Positions 6,020-15,156 of a stretch of DNA of 21,983 nt are shown here, one piece after another. How positions within the stretch are numbered: the stretch's first letter is position 1; each line of letters opens with the position of its first letter. The translations under genes and the position numbers were made by a program. This DNA comes from Methylococcales bacterium. Lineage in GTDB: Bacteria > Pseudomonadota > Gammaproteobacteria > Methylococcales > Methylomonadaceae. A model generated the notes under the pieces. It was given only the letters and a program-made list of their open reading frames with translations. It did no database searches and was not told the origin of the DNA. The DNA lies in the NCBI GenBank assembly GCA_009692395.1, contig SHZG01000013.1, forward strand, positions 1 through 21,983. Direction: 5' to 3'.

Positions 6020-7333
6020 TTATTTTTCTACTAAGCGTTGTTGCCAGAGAGCGATTCTTGTCTTTAATTCGCTCAAGTCGAGTGTAGTCAGTTCACGGTT
6101 ATGCAATAACCGTTGTCCTGCTACCCAAACATCCGTAACTTGCTGACGACTGGCGGCATAAACGATGTGCGATACAGGATCATATAAAGGCTGGGTTTCT
6201 AATTGACTGAAATCAACAGCAATCACATCCGCCGCTTTACCGACACGCAATGAGCCGATTGCATCCGCTAAACCCAAGGCTTTCGCGCCGTTAATGGTTG
6301 CCATGCGTAACGCCGTCATTGCAGACACCGCGCGGGCATCATTTGCGACTGCTTTCGCCAATAAAGCCGCTGTGCGCATTTCGCCAAACATATCTAAATC
6401 ATTATTACTTGCCGCGCCATCCGTGCCTAAAGCGACATTAACACCTGCATTCAAACATTTCGCCACAGGGCAGAAACCGCTTGCCAATTTTAAATTGGAT
6501 TCAGGGCAATGCACGATAGTTGCGCCTGCTTTGGCTAACAAGGTGATTTCTTCATCGGTTAGTTGCGTGGCATGAACGGCAATCAGATGTTCATTTACTA
6601 AGCCCAATTCTTGTAAACGTTGCAAAGGACGTTTGCCTGTTTGTTCGATTGCTTGTTCAATTTCATGCACGGTTTCGTGGACATGAATATGGACAGGGCG
6701 TTGTAATTTTTTGGCATAAGCTGCAATTTTTTGTAGCGGTGCATCCGATACGGTATACGGCGCGTGTGGCGCAAACGCGGTGCTGCATAGCTCAGAATCA
6801 CTCAATTGTTCCATTAAGGTTAAGCCTTTGGATAGATACTCATCACTGTCTTTTGCCCAGACGGTTGGAAAATCAATGACAATCAAGCCGACGGTGGCGC
6901 GTATGCCTGCTTGTTGTGCTTGTTGCGCGGTGATGTCGGGGAAAAAATACATATCGTTAAAGCAGGTTGTGCCGCCGCGTAGCATTTCTGCCATGGCTAA
7001 ATCGGTACCGTCTTTAACAAACTCTTCACTCATCCATTGCTGTTCTAATGGCCAGATATGGTTCTGTAACCAATCCATTAACGGTAAATCATCAGCAATA
7101 CCGCGCATTACATTCATCGCGGCGTGGGTGTGGCTATTAATCAGACCAGGTAATAAAACATGATTTTCTAAGTGTTCGACCACCGTGCCTTGATAGCATT
7201 GCTTCGCTTGCCTAGTCGGTAGTAAATCAATAATCAGCCCGTCTTGTATCACTAAACTGTGCTGTTTGAGCGTGTCGAATGGCGGTTCTACGGGTATAAT
7301 CCAGCCAGCGTGTATAAGTATGTCAACTATCAT
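6020..7333 (-). CDS. mtaD: 5-methylthioadenosine / S-adenosylhomocysteine deaminase (TRZ/ATZ family)
   Basis: A metal-dependent amidohydrolase of 437 residues that deaminates methylthioadenosine and/or S-adenosylhomocysteine to the inosine forms. Motifs in order: metal-binding HTH (His68, His70, in LPGLINSHTHAAMNVMRG), PHAPYTVS (about 189-196), HIHVHE (about 215-220), AVHATQL (His254) and GTDGAASNNDLDMFGEMR (Asp305). AGGA seven bases before the ATG supports the start. It is divergent from mtnA with only 61 bases between them, which fits methionine salvage of the MTA released by polyamine synthesis (speD is in this window). TRZ/ATZ hydrolases vary in substrate, so the exact substrate is an inference from family and neighbour. 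Confidence 0.88.
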   Translation of the reverse strand: MIVDILIHAGWIIPVEPPFDTLKQHSLVIQDGLIIDLLPTRQAKQCYQGTVVEHLENHVLLPGLINSHTHAAMNVMRGIADDLPLMDWLQNHIWPLEQQWMSEEFVKDGTDLAMAEMLRGGTTCFNDMYFFPDITAQQAQQAGIRATVGLIVIDFPTVWAKDSDEYLSKGLTLMEQLSDSELCSTAFAPHAPYTVSDAPLQKIAAYAKKLQRPVHIHVHETVHEIEQAIEQTGKRPLQRLQELGLVNEHLIAVHATQLTDEEITLLAKAGATIVHCPESNLKLASGFCPVAKCLNAGVNVALGTDGAASNNDLDMFGEMRTAALLAKAVANDARAVSAMTALRMATINGAKALGLADAIGSLRVGKAADVIAVDFSQLETQPLYDPVSHIVYAASRQQVTDVWVAGQRLLHNRELTTLDLSELKTRIALWQQRLVEK

Positions 7334-7394
7334 AGTGAGTTCCTGTGGTTAGTTGCGGTGATTATAACTTTTTAGTAATAGGTTTAGATAAACA

Positions 7395-8429
7395 ATGACA
7401 AAACAACAGAAAGAAACCGTACAAGCCCTGCAATGGACAGGTGATGCGTTGAAAGTCTTGGATCAACGCCGCTTGCCTGAACACATTGTCTATGACAATT
7501 GCAATGATGCACACGATGTTGCTAACGCCATTATCAGTATGCTAGTGCGCGGTGCACCTGCGATTGGCATTGCCGCGGCGTATGGCGTGGTGTTATCAGT
7601 GCGCAAACATTATGCGCAATCGAATCACTGGCGACAAAAAGTGGTTGCTGATATTGATATGCTGGCAAAATCCCGCCCCACTGCGGTAAATTTATTTTGG
7701 GCATTGGATCAAATGAAAGTCACGCTCAGCCAACAAACGATTAATCCATTAGTAGGCATTTTGGCGTGTGCGGTAAAAATTCATGAAGACGATATTGCCG
7801 CGAATCACAAAATGGGTGAATTAGGCGCGGATTTATTGACAAGCGCAAAAGGCGTACTGACCCACTGTAACACTGGCGCGTTAGCAACAGGCGGTTATGG
7901 TACAGCGTTAGGTGTAATTCGTAGTGCGTATCGTCGCCAAGCTCTTGATGTCTATGCAGGTGAAACCCGTCCTTGGTTACAAGGTGCAAGACTCACTGCG
8001 TGGGAATTATCACAAGAAAAAATCCCTGTCACTCTGATTGCTGATTCAGCCGCCGCGTGGCTAATGAAAACAGGTGCGATTGATTGGGTCGTGGTCGGTG
8101 CAGATCGTATTACTGCTAACGGTGATGTCGCTAATAAAATTGGTACTTATGCCTTAGCGGTATTGGCAAAACAACATGATGTTAAATTCATGGTGGTTGC
8201 ACCAATGACCACCGTAGATTGGGGCATTAATAAAGGCAATCAAATCAAAATTGAAGAACGTCATCAAAAAGAATTACTGCCCGATTGCTATCTGGAAGAA
8301 GATTCGCTGGTAAGCGCGTGGAATCCTGTGTTTGATGTTACGCCTGTGGAACTCATCACCGCGATAGTCACAGAGCGTGGTGTGGTATTAAATCCAGCGG
8401 CAGGACAAGGAGTTAGGGGGTTAAAATGA
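7395..8429 (+). CDS. mtnA: S-methyl-5-thioribose-1-phosphate isomerase (MtnA)
   Basis: MtnA converts methylthioribose-1-phosphate to methylthioribulose-1-phosphate in methionine salvage. The 344-residue protein has the family's RGAPAIGIAAAYG (52-64), the catalytic Cys158 in THCNTGALATGGYGTALG, Asp237 in VGADRITANGDVANKIGTY, and PVELITAIVTERGV near the C terminus. The homologous eIF2B subunits are excluded by the Cys/Asp pair and the full-length MtnA fit. It is divergent from mtaD. A possible -10 (TATAAC, 7363-7368) lies in the short gap, but no convincing -35 is visible. The stop TGA overlaps the cysZ start as ATGA. Confidence 0.95.
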   Translation: MTKQQKETVQALQWTGDALKVLDQRRLPEHIVYDNCNDAHDVANAIISMLVRGAPAIGIAAAYGVVLSVRKHYAQSNHWRQKVVADIDMLAKSRPTAVNLFWALDQMKVTLSQQTINPLVGILACAVKIHEDDIAANHKMGELGADLLTSAKGVLTHCNTGALATGGYGTALGVIRSAYRRQALDVYAGETRPWLQGARLTAWELSQEKIPVTLIADSAAAWLMKTGAIDWVVVGADRITANGDVANKIGTYALAVLAKQHDVKFMVVAPMTTVDWGINKGNQIKIEERHQKELLPDCYLEEDSLVSAWNPVFDVTPVELITAIVTERGVVLNPAAGQGVRGLK

Positions 8430-9184
8430 TACTGACTAAAAAAGCCAATAATCCACTGATTGCGATTGGTTTTCTATTCAAAGGACTGAAATTATTGACC
8501 AATCCTACGTTACGCAGTTTTATTATTATCCCTATTTTAATCAATATCGTGCTGTATAGCGTGGCGTTGGCATTGGGTTATTACTATGTCGATGAACTCA
8601 TTACGCAAGCAATTCCAGACTGGTTACATTGGTTGAACTGGATACTGTGGCCGTTATTTTTTATCGGCTTTTGTGTCATCAGTTTTTTTAGCTTCACGAT
8701 ATTAGCTAATCTCATTGCCTCACCGTTTTATGGACTACTCGCGGCAAGAACGCAGTCACTCATCAGCGGTGACGTACAAATCGTTGAACAGCCTTTATCT
8801 CAAGTGCTGATTGCTGAATCAAAACGCCTGTTATACATCATCACGCGGCTATTACCGTTGCTAGTGCTGTTTTTTATTCCCGTGATTAATGTGCTGGCTT
8901 CGTTTGTCTTGGCGGTGTTTGGCGCGTGGTGTTTAGCAATGGAATTTATGGCGTATCCATTGGAAAACGAAGGCTTGCTATTCACGGAACAAAAGGAACT
9001 ACTGAAAAGTACTCGCTTAGGTGTGTTAAGTTTTGGTGGAGTCACCATGCTAGGTTTAACAGTCCCCGTGTTAAACATCATCATCGCGCCAGCGGCAGTG
9101 ATAGGCGCGACGCTTTATCTTCATGAACTGCGCGAAAAATTACCCGAAGAACTAGAAGCCAGCAGTGAAGTGATTGAAGTTTAA
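8426..9184 (+). CDS. cysZ: CysZ-like sulfate permease (EI24 domain)
   Basis: A 252-residue inner-membrane protein with long hydrophobic segments at about 31-53, 70-98, 139-175 and 200-229. It shows CysZ-family features: GFLFKGLKLLTNPTLRSFIIIPILIN near the start, NLIASPFYGLLA (about 95-106) and a central EFMAYPLENEG (about 173-183). CysZ takes up sulfate for cysteine synthesis, which suits the cysH and trxB genes in the window. The start overlaps the mtnA stop by four bases, so the two are probably translated together. Substrate is inferred from family. Confidence 0.88.
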   Translation: MILTKKANNPLIAIGFLFKGLKLLTNPTLRSFIIIPILINIVLYSVALALGYYYVDELITQAIPDWLHWLNWILWPLFFIGFCVISFFSFTILANLIASPFYGLLAARTQSLISGDVQIVEQPLSQVLIAESKRLLYIITRLLPLLVLFFIPVINVLASFVLAVFGAWCLAMEFMAYPLENEGLLFTEQKELLKSTRLGVLSFGGVTMLGLTVPVLNIIIAPAAVIGATLYLHELREKLPEELEASSEVIEV

Positions 9185-9193
9185 GGCATTATC

Positions 9194-9222
9194 ATCGTTC
9201 CAACGCTCTGCGTTGGAACGAT
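9194..9222. terminator. Palindromic repeat, variant of the GTTCCCACGC family, between convergent genes
   Basis: ATCGTTCCAACGC, loop TCT, GCGTTGGAACGAT: a perfect 29-base palindrome in the 45-base gap between convergent cysZ and hldD. Position and symmetry fit a bidirectional terminator. The arms resemble the copies at 3876, 4251 and 4892, with CAACGC in place of CCACGC. Confidence 0.75.
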
Positions 9223-9229
9223 AAATATA

Positions 9230-10180
9230 TTACAACTTGCAATTCAACCAATCTAAATACCGCTTAACACCTTGTTGAACGGTCAAAAATTCGTGGTCAC
9301 ATCCAGCAGCGCGTAAGCCTGAAATATCCGCTTGCGTGTAGCTTTGATACGCACCTTTTAAATGGTCTGGAAACGGGATATAGCGAATTTCGCCTTTTTT
9401 ATGCCAATCAAGAACCGCTTGCGCCATCGTGTTAAAGGTTTCCGCGCGACCTGTACCGACGTTAAAAATACCGCGTTGTTCTGGATGATCTAAGAACCAC
9501 AAATTGACCGCTACCACATCATCAACATGAATAAAATCGCGTTGTTGTTCACCATCGGCAAAACCATCACACCCTGCAAATAAGCGCACTTGCTGGTGTT
9601 CCATGACTTGCTGATTGAAGTGAAACGGCGTGCTACTCATCGAACCTTTGTGCTGCTCTCTTTGACCATACACATTGAAATACCGAAAACCGACAATCGA
9701 GCTGTTGGTTTCGGGCAGTAAAGACCGCACATATTGGTCGAATTGAAATTTTGAATACGCGTACATATTAATGGGGTGTTCACACGCACGTTCCACACGA
9801 AAACCCTGCTCGCCATTGCCATACACTGAGGCAGACGACGCATAAATAAAAGCAATATTTTTCGCGATACAAGCGTGTAATAACCGTTTGGAATACTCGT
9901 AGTTATTCTGCATCACATACTGACCATTCCATTCAGTGGTCGCTGAACACGCACCTTGATGAAACACCGCTTTTACTTTGTTTAAAAATTTTGGCAGTGC
10001 GAGACTTTCCAGAAACTCCGCTTTATCCATGTAATCGGCGATATTCAAATCGGCGATATTGAGCATTTTGCGCCCATTTTCCAAGTTATCGACTAACAAA
10101 ATGTTAGTGATGCCGCGCTCATTCAGCGCACGAATTAAATTACTGCCGATAAAACCTGTACCACCTGTGACTATAATCAT
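9230..10180 (-). CDS. hldD: ADP-glyceromanno-heptose 6-epimerase (HldD)
   Basis: HldD (RfaD) converts ADP-D-glycero-D-manno-heptose to the L-glycero form used in LPS inner core. It is a 316-residue extended SDR with the nucleotide-binding VTGGTGFIGSN (4-14), VDNLENG, FHQGACSATTEWNG, the catalytic SSAS (115-118) and YAYSK (Tyr140-Lys144), then GFRYFNVYGQRE and a C-terminal FNVGTGRAETFN. It is the last gene of the gmhA-hldE-hldD operon, and its ATG overlaps the hldE stop as ATGA. Confidence 0.97.
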   Translation of the reverse strand: MIIVTGGTGFIGSNLIRALNERGITNILLVDNLENGRKMLNIADLNIADYMDKAEFLESLALPKFLNKVKAVFHQGACSATTEWNGQYVMQNNYEYSKRLLHACIAKNIAFIYASSASVYGNGEQGFRVERACEHPINMYAYSKFQFDQYVRSLLPETNSSIVGFRYFNVYGQREQHKGSMSSTPFHFNQQVMEHQQVRLFAGCDGFADGEQQRDFIHVDDVVAVNLWFLDHPEQRGIFNVGTGRAETFNTMAQAVLDWHKKGEIRYIPFPDHLKGAYQSYTQADISGLRAAGCDHEFLTVQQGVKRYLDWLNCKL

Positions 10181-11601
10181 TCCCCTGCCCTCGCTTTGTT
10201 AATCATGCGCGTTGTTGACTGCCCATCGACAAACGATAAAATTTTGACTTCGCCGCCTGCTTTAATGACACATTCAGCCCCTGCGACTTGGTCAGTGGTG
10301 TAATCGCCGCCTTTAACAATCACGTCGGGTAATACGCGGCAATACAAGCGTTCGGGCGTATCTTCTTCAAATGCGACTACCCAATCAACACACGCTAACG
10401 CAGATAATACCGTCATGCGTTCTTGCAAGCCGTTAATCGGGCGGGTTTCACCTTTTAAGCGTTTCACTGAATCATCGGAATTAACTGCAACAATGAGTCT
10501 ATCGCCTAAAACACGGGCTTGTTGTAAATAAGTAACGTGTCCCGCGTGCAGTAAATCAAAACAACCATTGGTCATAATGACGCGCTCACCATGCGCTTTA
10601 GCCCCTGCAATTAAATGGACTAAGTCAGCTTCTGTGACCACACCAAACGCGGAATCGCGGTCGCCGTGCATAGCGCGGGTGAGTTCCAGCATGGAAACGG
10701 TAGACGTTCCCAGTTTACCCACCACGATACCAGCGGCTAAGTTGGCGAGATACATTGCGTCAGTTAATGGCTTACCAATAGCAATACTTAACGCCATGAC
10801 AGCAATCACAGTATCACCCGCACCTGTGACATCAAACACATCTTTGGCTTGAGCAGGCAGTGAATGCGCGTGTTCGGCTTTTATCAACGTCATGCCCGCT
10901 TCGCCGCGTGTTAATAACAACGTGGGAATCTCGTATTGATTTAACAAATGACGCGCTTTTGCCAGTAACGCCGCTTCGTCATAACACACACCCACCACCG
11001 CATGTAGTTCAGACACATTAGGCGTGAGTATATCGGCATAACTGTAACGCTGATAATCAACGCCTTTCGGATCAACCAGCGTGGTTAAGCCTTGATTCTT
11101 AGCCAGTTGAATATAATCCGCCACATCGGTCAACGTACCTTTGCCATAATCAGAAAACACAATCACATCATGTTCTGGTAAGTGCTGTTGTAAGCGCGTT
11201 AATAACGCCGCGTGGTCAAATTGTAAGGTGGCTTCTTCAAAATCAACGCGTATCAGTTGTTGATGTTGCGCCATAATGCGCAATTTACAAATTGTGCGAA
11301 TTGCTGACTCGCTGACAAAATCACAGGATACGTCATGCGCTGCGAGTATGTGTTTCAGCGTCTCGCCTTCCGCATCCGCACCGACTACACCCAGCAACGT
11401 GACGTGACCGCCTAACTTAGCAATATTTAACGCCACGTTACCCGCACCGCCGACGCGCTCTTCGGTACTTTTAACCCGCACCACAGGCACGGGAGCTTCA
11501 GGCGAAATCCGCGCCGCAGTGCCAGACCAGTATCTATCCAGCATCACATCGCCGATCACTAAAATCCGCGCTTTATTAAATTCAGGCGTTGTCGCTAACA
11601 C
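10177..11601 (-). CDS. hldE: Bifunctional heptose-7-phosphate kinase / heptose-1-phosphate adenylyltransferase (HldE)
   Basis: A 474-residue two-domain enzyme of ADP-heptose synthesis. Residues 1 to about 320 form a ribokinase-type kinase (ILVIGDVMLDRYWSG, GGAGNVALNIAKLGG, PNVSELHA, TGAGDTVIA with Asp263). From about 340 comes the nucleotidyltransferase domain (TNGCFDLLHAGHVTYL with HAGH at 352-355, VAVNSDDSVKRLKGETRP). The start is a GTG at 11601. A strong ribosome site (GAGGAG) seven bases upstream and the correct N terminus (LATTPEFNKARILVIGD) support it, and the first 20 bases overlap the end of gmhA. The stop overlaps hldD by four bases. Confidence 0.97.
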   Translation of the reverse strand: MLATTPEFNKARILVIGDVMLDRYWSGTAARISPEAPVPVVRVKSTEERVGGAGNVALNIAKLGGHVTLLGVVGADAEGETLKHILAAHDVSCDFVSESAIRTICKLRIMAQHQQLIRVDFEEATLQFDHAALLTRLQQHLPEHDVIVFSDYGKGTLTDVADYIQLAKNQGLTTLVDPKGVDYQRYSYADILTPNVSELHAVVGVCYDEAALLAKARHLLNQYEIPTLLLTRGEAGMTLIKAEHAHSLPAQAKDVFDVTGAGDTVIAVMALSIAIGKPLTDAMYLANLAAGIVVGKLGTSTVSMLELTRAMHGDRDSAFGVVTEADLVHLIAGAKAHGERVIMTNGCFDLLHAGHVTYLQQARVLGDRLIVAVNSDDSVKRLKGETRPINGLQERMTVLSALACVDWVVAFEEDTPERLYCRVLPDVIVKGGDYTTDQVAGAECVIKAGGEVKILSFVDGQSTTRMINKARAGE

Positions 11602-12157
11602 TTAATTTCTCCTCAACCACGCCACACCAATAGTGACCGATTAAAATATGGGCTTCTTGAATACGCGCGGTGACAGTGGAGGGTACGCATACGGTAACAG
11701 TGGCGTGTTCACGCAACGCGCCACCTGTGCCTCCTGTTAATGCAATCACCGTCATACCTTTATCACGCGCGGCTGTCACTGCCTGCAACACATTATTACT
11801 GTTACCTGAGGTCGTAATAGCAATTAAACAATCGTTATCATTGCCTAAGGCTTCCACTTGACGGGAAAACACCGTGTCAAAATCAAAGTCATTCGCATGA
11901 GCGGTTAAAATCGAACTGTCAGTTGTGAGTGCAAGCGCCGCTAACGCCCGCCGTTTTTTCTCATACCGCACCACAAATTCTGCCGCGATATGCTGACAAT
12001 CAGCGGCACTGCCACCATTGCCGCACAGTAGAATCTTACCGCCTTGTTGTAAGGTATCAATCAGTAATTCTGCCGCTGTTTCAATCACAGCGTTACAACT
12101 GGCTAAGTGGTTCATCGTTTCACGATGCTGTTCAAGCTCGTCTATAAAAGGTTTCAA
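11582..12157 (-). CDS. gmhA: Phosphoheptose isomerase (GmhA-type SIS protein)
   Basis: GmhA turns sedoheptulose-7-phosphate into heptose-7-phosphate, the first step towards ADP-heptose. The 191-residue SIS-domain protein shows GGKILLCGNGGSAADCQHIAAEF, LTTDSSILTAHANDFDFDTVFSRQ, TTSGNSNNVLQAV and QEAHILIGHYWCGVVEE, all typical. It heads the gmhA-hldE-hldD operon. The start is an unusual TTG at 12157 with GGAG eight bases upstream; the next ATG (residue 15) would shorten the first helix. DiaA-like SIS proteins are close relatives, but the operon favours GmhA. Confidence 0.93.
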   Translation of the reverse strand: MKPFIDELEQHRETMNHLASCNAVIETAAELLIDTLQQGGKILLCGNGGSAADCQHIAAEFVVRYEKKRRALAALALTTDSSILTAHANDFDFDTVFSRQVEALGNDNDCLIAITTSGNSNNVLQAVTAARDKGMTVIALTGGTGGALREHATVTVCVPSTVTARIQEAHILIGHYWCGVVEEKLSVSDNA

Positions 12158-12307
12158 TACCTAGTCTCCGCTGGCGCATTTTGATAATGGGTTTATTTTA
12201 TCATTACTAACGATGGTATGAGGTGATGGCGTGTTATTTAAGAAGGTGGCTGGACTGTTTTTACCAGCTCAATAGGCTTGTTCTGTGCTGATTATCGTTT
12301 CTACAGT

Positions 12308-12313
12308 TATAAT
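12308..12313 (+). promoter_or_regulatory. Candidate -10 box upstream of gshA
   Basis: A consensus TATAAT lies 30 bases before the gshA start, in the 185-base gap divergent from gmhA. No clear -35 box sits at standard spacing (best is TGTGCT at 12284-12289), so the call rests on the -10 and position alone. Confidence 0.35.
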
Positions 12314-12342
12314 GTCCCGATTCTATCAGGACAACACACGCT

Positions 12343-13935
12343 ATGACTTTTACAACAAACCGCCTGAATGCACTTCTGGCAACGGGCAATGAGTATACGC
12401 TGTGCGGTGGCTGCAAAGGGCTTGAAAAAGAGAGCCTACGCCTTGCCGACAGTGGGTTTATTTCCCAGACGCTACACCCGCACGCCTTGGGTTCAGCGTT
12501 GACACATTCAGCTATTACGACTGATTATTCGGAAGCTCTAATTGAGTTGATTACGCCGCCGTTTGCCGATGTAAAAGACACACTGAATTATTTACAACAG
12601 GTTCACCAGTTTGTGTATGCGCATCTTGAGGGTGAAATTCTGCTCGGTGCAAGTATGCCGTGTGGGATTGATGGCGATGACAGCATTCGCATTGCGGAGT
12701 ATGGCTCATCGAATGTTGGACGCATGAAGCACATTTATCGACACGGTTTATGGCATCGTTATGGGCGCACCATGCAGTCTATCGCAGGCATTCATTTTAA
12801 TTATTCTGTGCCTGAAAACTTATGGGCAGTATTACATCAACAGGAAAATAGCCCGCTGAGTTTAGCGGAATTTACCAATGACAGTTATTTTGGTTTGATT
12901 CGTAATTTTCAGCGTGTCGGTTGGTTGATTCTGTATTTATTCGGCGCGTCACCTGCGATTTGCAAAAACTTTTTTAAAAGTCGCCCTGCGTTAATGGCAC
13001 AGTTTGACGAATTTGATAACGGCACGTTATATCATTCATTCGCCACGTCATTACGCATGAGCGACATCGGTTATAAGAGTAATAATCAGGCGAGTTTGAA
13101 CATTGATTACAACTCACTGGATGGTTATGTTGATAGTTTAGGCAAAGCAATCACTACGCCTTATCCTGATTATGAAAAAATCGGCACGGTGGTGGATGGT
13201 GAATATCAGCAACTGAACTGCAATATTTTACAAATTGAAAACGAGTTTTACAGCACAATTCGCCCTAAACAAATCGCTACTTCGTGCGAAAAACCCACGT
13301 TAGCTTTAAAGCGGCGCGGAGTGCGTTACGTCGAAATGCGTTCGTTGGATTTGGATATTTTTAATCCGCTCGGGGTTGATGAAGGCAAACTACGCTTTAT
13401 CGAAGCCTTATTATTGACGTGTCTATTATCTGATAGCCTTAAAATGTCAGCGGCTGACCATAAAATTAACAATGCGAATCAACTGGCAGTGGCAAATGAA
13501 GGCAGAAAACCTGATTTAACGTTGAATCGCAACGGTGAACCAGTCACCTTGCAGGACTGGGCAAATGACATTCTGCAAGCCATGCAGCCTGTGTGTGCAG
13601 TTCTCGATGAGAATGCGACCAATAAACCCTATAGCGCGGCGTTAGCTGAACAACGTTTAGTGGTTGATGATGCAAATCTAACCGCGTCTGCGCGGATGTT
13701 AGCGGCTATGCGCAACAATCAACAACCGTTTGCCCACTTCGCCTTAAACACCTCCGCTGAACACGCTCGCTATTTTCAAGCCCAACCATTGGACGCTGAA
13801 ACCACCGCGCAATTTGTCGCAATGGCGACAGAGTCTCATGCCAAACAGCAAGCTATAGAAAACCAGCCGCAACGCCCATTCGCTGAATTTTTACAGCGGT
13901 ATTTTGACCAAACCTGTTCCCAAGACCATGATTAA
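12343..13935 (+). CDS. gshA: Glutamate--cysteine ligase (GshA)
   Basis: GshA makes gamma-glutamylcysteine, the first and limiting step of glutathione synthesis. The 530-residue length and motifs fit the E. coli-type (proteobacterial) family: GGCKGLEKESLRL (about residues 22-34), TDYSEALIELITPP, GASMPCGI, MQSIAGIHFNYS, LFGASPAICKNF, QIENEFYSTIRPKQ, RGVRYVEMRSLDLDIFNPLGV and FIEALLLTCLL. Its last eight bases overlap the cysH start, so the two are probably co-transcribed, joining thiol synthesis with sulfate reduction. No gshB is present here. Confidence 0.96.
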   Translation: MTFTTNRLNALLATGNEYTLCGGCKGLEKESLRLADSGFISQTLHPHALGSALTHSAITTDYSEALIELITPPFADVKDTLNYLQQVHQFVYAHLEGEILLGASMPCGIDGDDSIRIAEYGSSNVGRMKHIYRHGLWHRYGRTMQSIAGIHFNYSVPENLWAVLHQQENSPLSLAEFTNDSYFGLIRNFQRVGWLILYLFGASPAICKNFFKSRPALMAQFDEFDNGTLYHSFATSLRMSDIGYKSNNQASLNIDYNSLDGYVDSLGKAITTPYPDYEKIGTVVDGEYQQLNCNILQIENEFYSTIRPKQIATSCEKPTLALKRRGVRYVEMRSLDLDIFNPLGVDEGKLRFIEALLLTCLLSDSLKMSAADHKINNANQLAVANEGRKPDLTLNRNGEPVTLQDWANDILQAMQPVCAVLDENATNKPYSAALAEQRLVVDDANLTASARMLAAMRNNQQPFAHFALNTSAEHARYFQAQPLDAETTAQFVAMATESHAKQQAIENQPQRPFAEFLQRYFDQTCSQDHD

Positions 13936-14644
13936 CATTCCCAATTTACAAACTGAACTAGCGGGTAAAAATCCGCGCACTATCCTCAGAAAAGCCTTAG
14001 AGTCATTCGATAATATCGCTATTTCATTTAGCGGCGCGGAAGACGTGGTGCTGATTGATATGGCGTTAGCGATACGCAAAGATATACAAGTTTTTTCCTT
14101 AGACACAGGGCGTTTACACCCTGAAACCTATCGCTATATCGAAAAAGTCCGCAAACATTATGGTATCGACATTGAGCTATTAACGCCCGACCGTGATGCA
14201 CTCGATAGTTTTGTTAAACAAAAAGGCTTGTTCAGTTTTTATGAAGATGGGCATAGCGAATGTTGCGGTATTCGTAAAGTTGAACCACTCAGACGCAAAT
14301 TAGCACAAGTGGATGCGTGGATTACGGGGCAACGTAAAGATCAAAGTGTCGATACGCGCTCAGACATTCCCGAAGTGCAATGGGATACCGCGTTTTCAAC
14401 TGCCGAACATCCGCTAATTAAATTTAATCCGTTACTCAACTGGAAATCCTCGCAAGTCTGGGATCACATTGAAGCCTATCAAGTCCCGTATAACGAACTG
14501 CATCAACACGGTTTTATCAGCATCGGTTGTGAGCCTTGTACGCGTTCTGTGTTACCTAATCAACACGAACGCGCTGGGCGTTGGTGGTGGGAAGACAGCA
14601 CCAAAAAAGAATGTGGTTTACACGCGGGGAATTTGAAAAATTAA
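13928..14644 (+). CDS. cysH: Adenylyl- or phosphoadenylyl-sulfate reductase (CysH), iron-sulfur type
   Basis: CysH reduces APS or PAPS to sulfite with thioredoxin. The protein has SFSGAEDVVLIDMA near the start, SLDTGRLHPETY, and two cysteine pairs, ECCG (Cys112-113) and GCEPC (Cys201, Cys204), that would bind a 4Fe-4S cluster. Such clusters mark the APS-reducing type; E. coli PAPS reductase lacks them. The catalytic Cys229 lies in the C-terminal KKECGLHAG. I chose ATG 13928 (238 residues, starting MINIPNL), overlapping gshA by eight bases. An upstream TTG at 13904 is also in frame but less likely. APS as substrate is inferred from the cysteines. Confidence 0.93.
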   Translation: MINIPNLQTELAGKNPRTILRKALESFDNIAISFSGAEDVVLIDMALAIRKDIQVFSLDTGRLHPETYRYIEKVRKHYGIDIELLTPDRDALDSFVKQKGLFSFYEDGHSECCGIRKVEPLRRKLAQVDAWITGQRKDQSVDTRSDIPEVQWDTAFSTAEHPLIKFNPLLNWKSSQVWDHIEAYQVPYNELHQHGFISIGCEPCTRSVLPNQHERAGRWWWEDSTKKECGLHAGNLKN

Positions 14645-14664
14645 TTTATTTATCAGGATATAAA

Positions 14665-15156
14665 ATGTACAACCCAATTGACCATCAATCGTTAGAAGCT
14701 GATCTTAAATTACCGTGGCTAGTAGTCGGTATCATGCTCGTCATGCTGGTCACTTATTTGGTTATTTGTTTCACACTGGGCAATGAGTTACAAGAACCCT
14801 TGCCCGAAATAACCCGCGTAAAAATCAGAACGGCTTTATATATTGTCGCTATTCTCAGTTTCCCTATGACTAATCTGCTCAGGAATATTCAACTGAAATT
14901 AAATCAAACCATGCCACTGACACGCTCCACCTATCAAGCGGAGGCAAAAAAACGCTATTTGCTAACCGTTATTGTGTCGATGACCTTGATGGAAAGTATT
15001 GGCGCGTTTGGTTTTGTACTGTTTATGCTGGGTGATGGTAAAAATAATTTAATTATTTTTACGCTATTGTCAGCGTTAGGGATGTTTTTATATCGCCCGA
15101 AATTAGAAGAATACAGTCGTATTGTGGATTTATTAGCTAACAAAACGCGTGGATAA
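14665..15156 (+). CDS. Unknown membrane protein, four predicted TM helices
   Basis: The 163-residue product begins MYNPIDHQSLEADLKLPW. AGGA six bases before the ATG supports this start; longer in-frame versions would run into cysH. Hydrophobic segments lie at about 17-39, 56-73, 99-122 and 128-143. Loops are short, with a Lys/Arg-rich stretch before helix 3 (EAKKRY) and a charged C-terminal tail (YRPKLEEYSRIVDLLANK). There is no cysteine apart from one in helix 1, so a redox role is not suggested. It lies 20 bases after cysH and overlaps the probable start of the broken Fe-S gene, so all may form one transcript. I recognise no family. Confidence 0.75.
   Translation: MYNPIDHQSLEADLKLPWLVVGIMLVMLVTYLVICFTLGNELQEPLPEITRVKIRTALYIVAILSFPMTNLLRNIQLKLNQTMPLTRSTYQAEAKKRYLLTVIVSMTLMESIGAFGFVLFMLGDGKNNLIIFTLLSALGMFLYRPKLEEYSRIVDLLANKTRG

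Noticed and set aside
6780..7163. 127-codon plus-strand frame opposite mtaD
   Set aside because: Antisense to a clear amidohydrolase gene, with unconvincing composition.
12228..12293. Small frame MACYLRRWLDCF upstream of gshA
   Set aside because: About 21 codons, no ribosome site of note, sits in the promoter gap.
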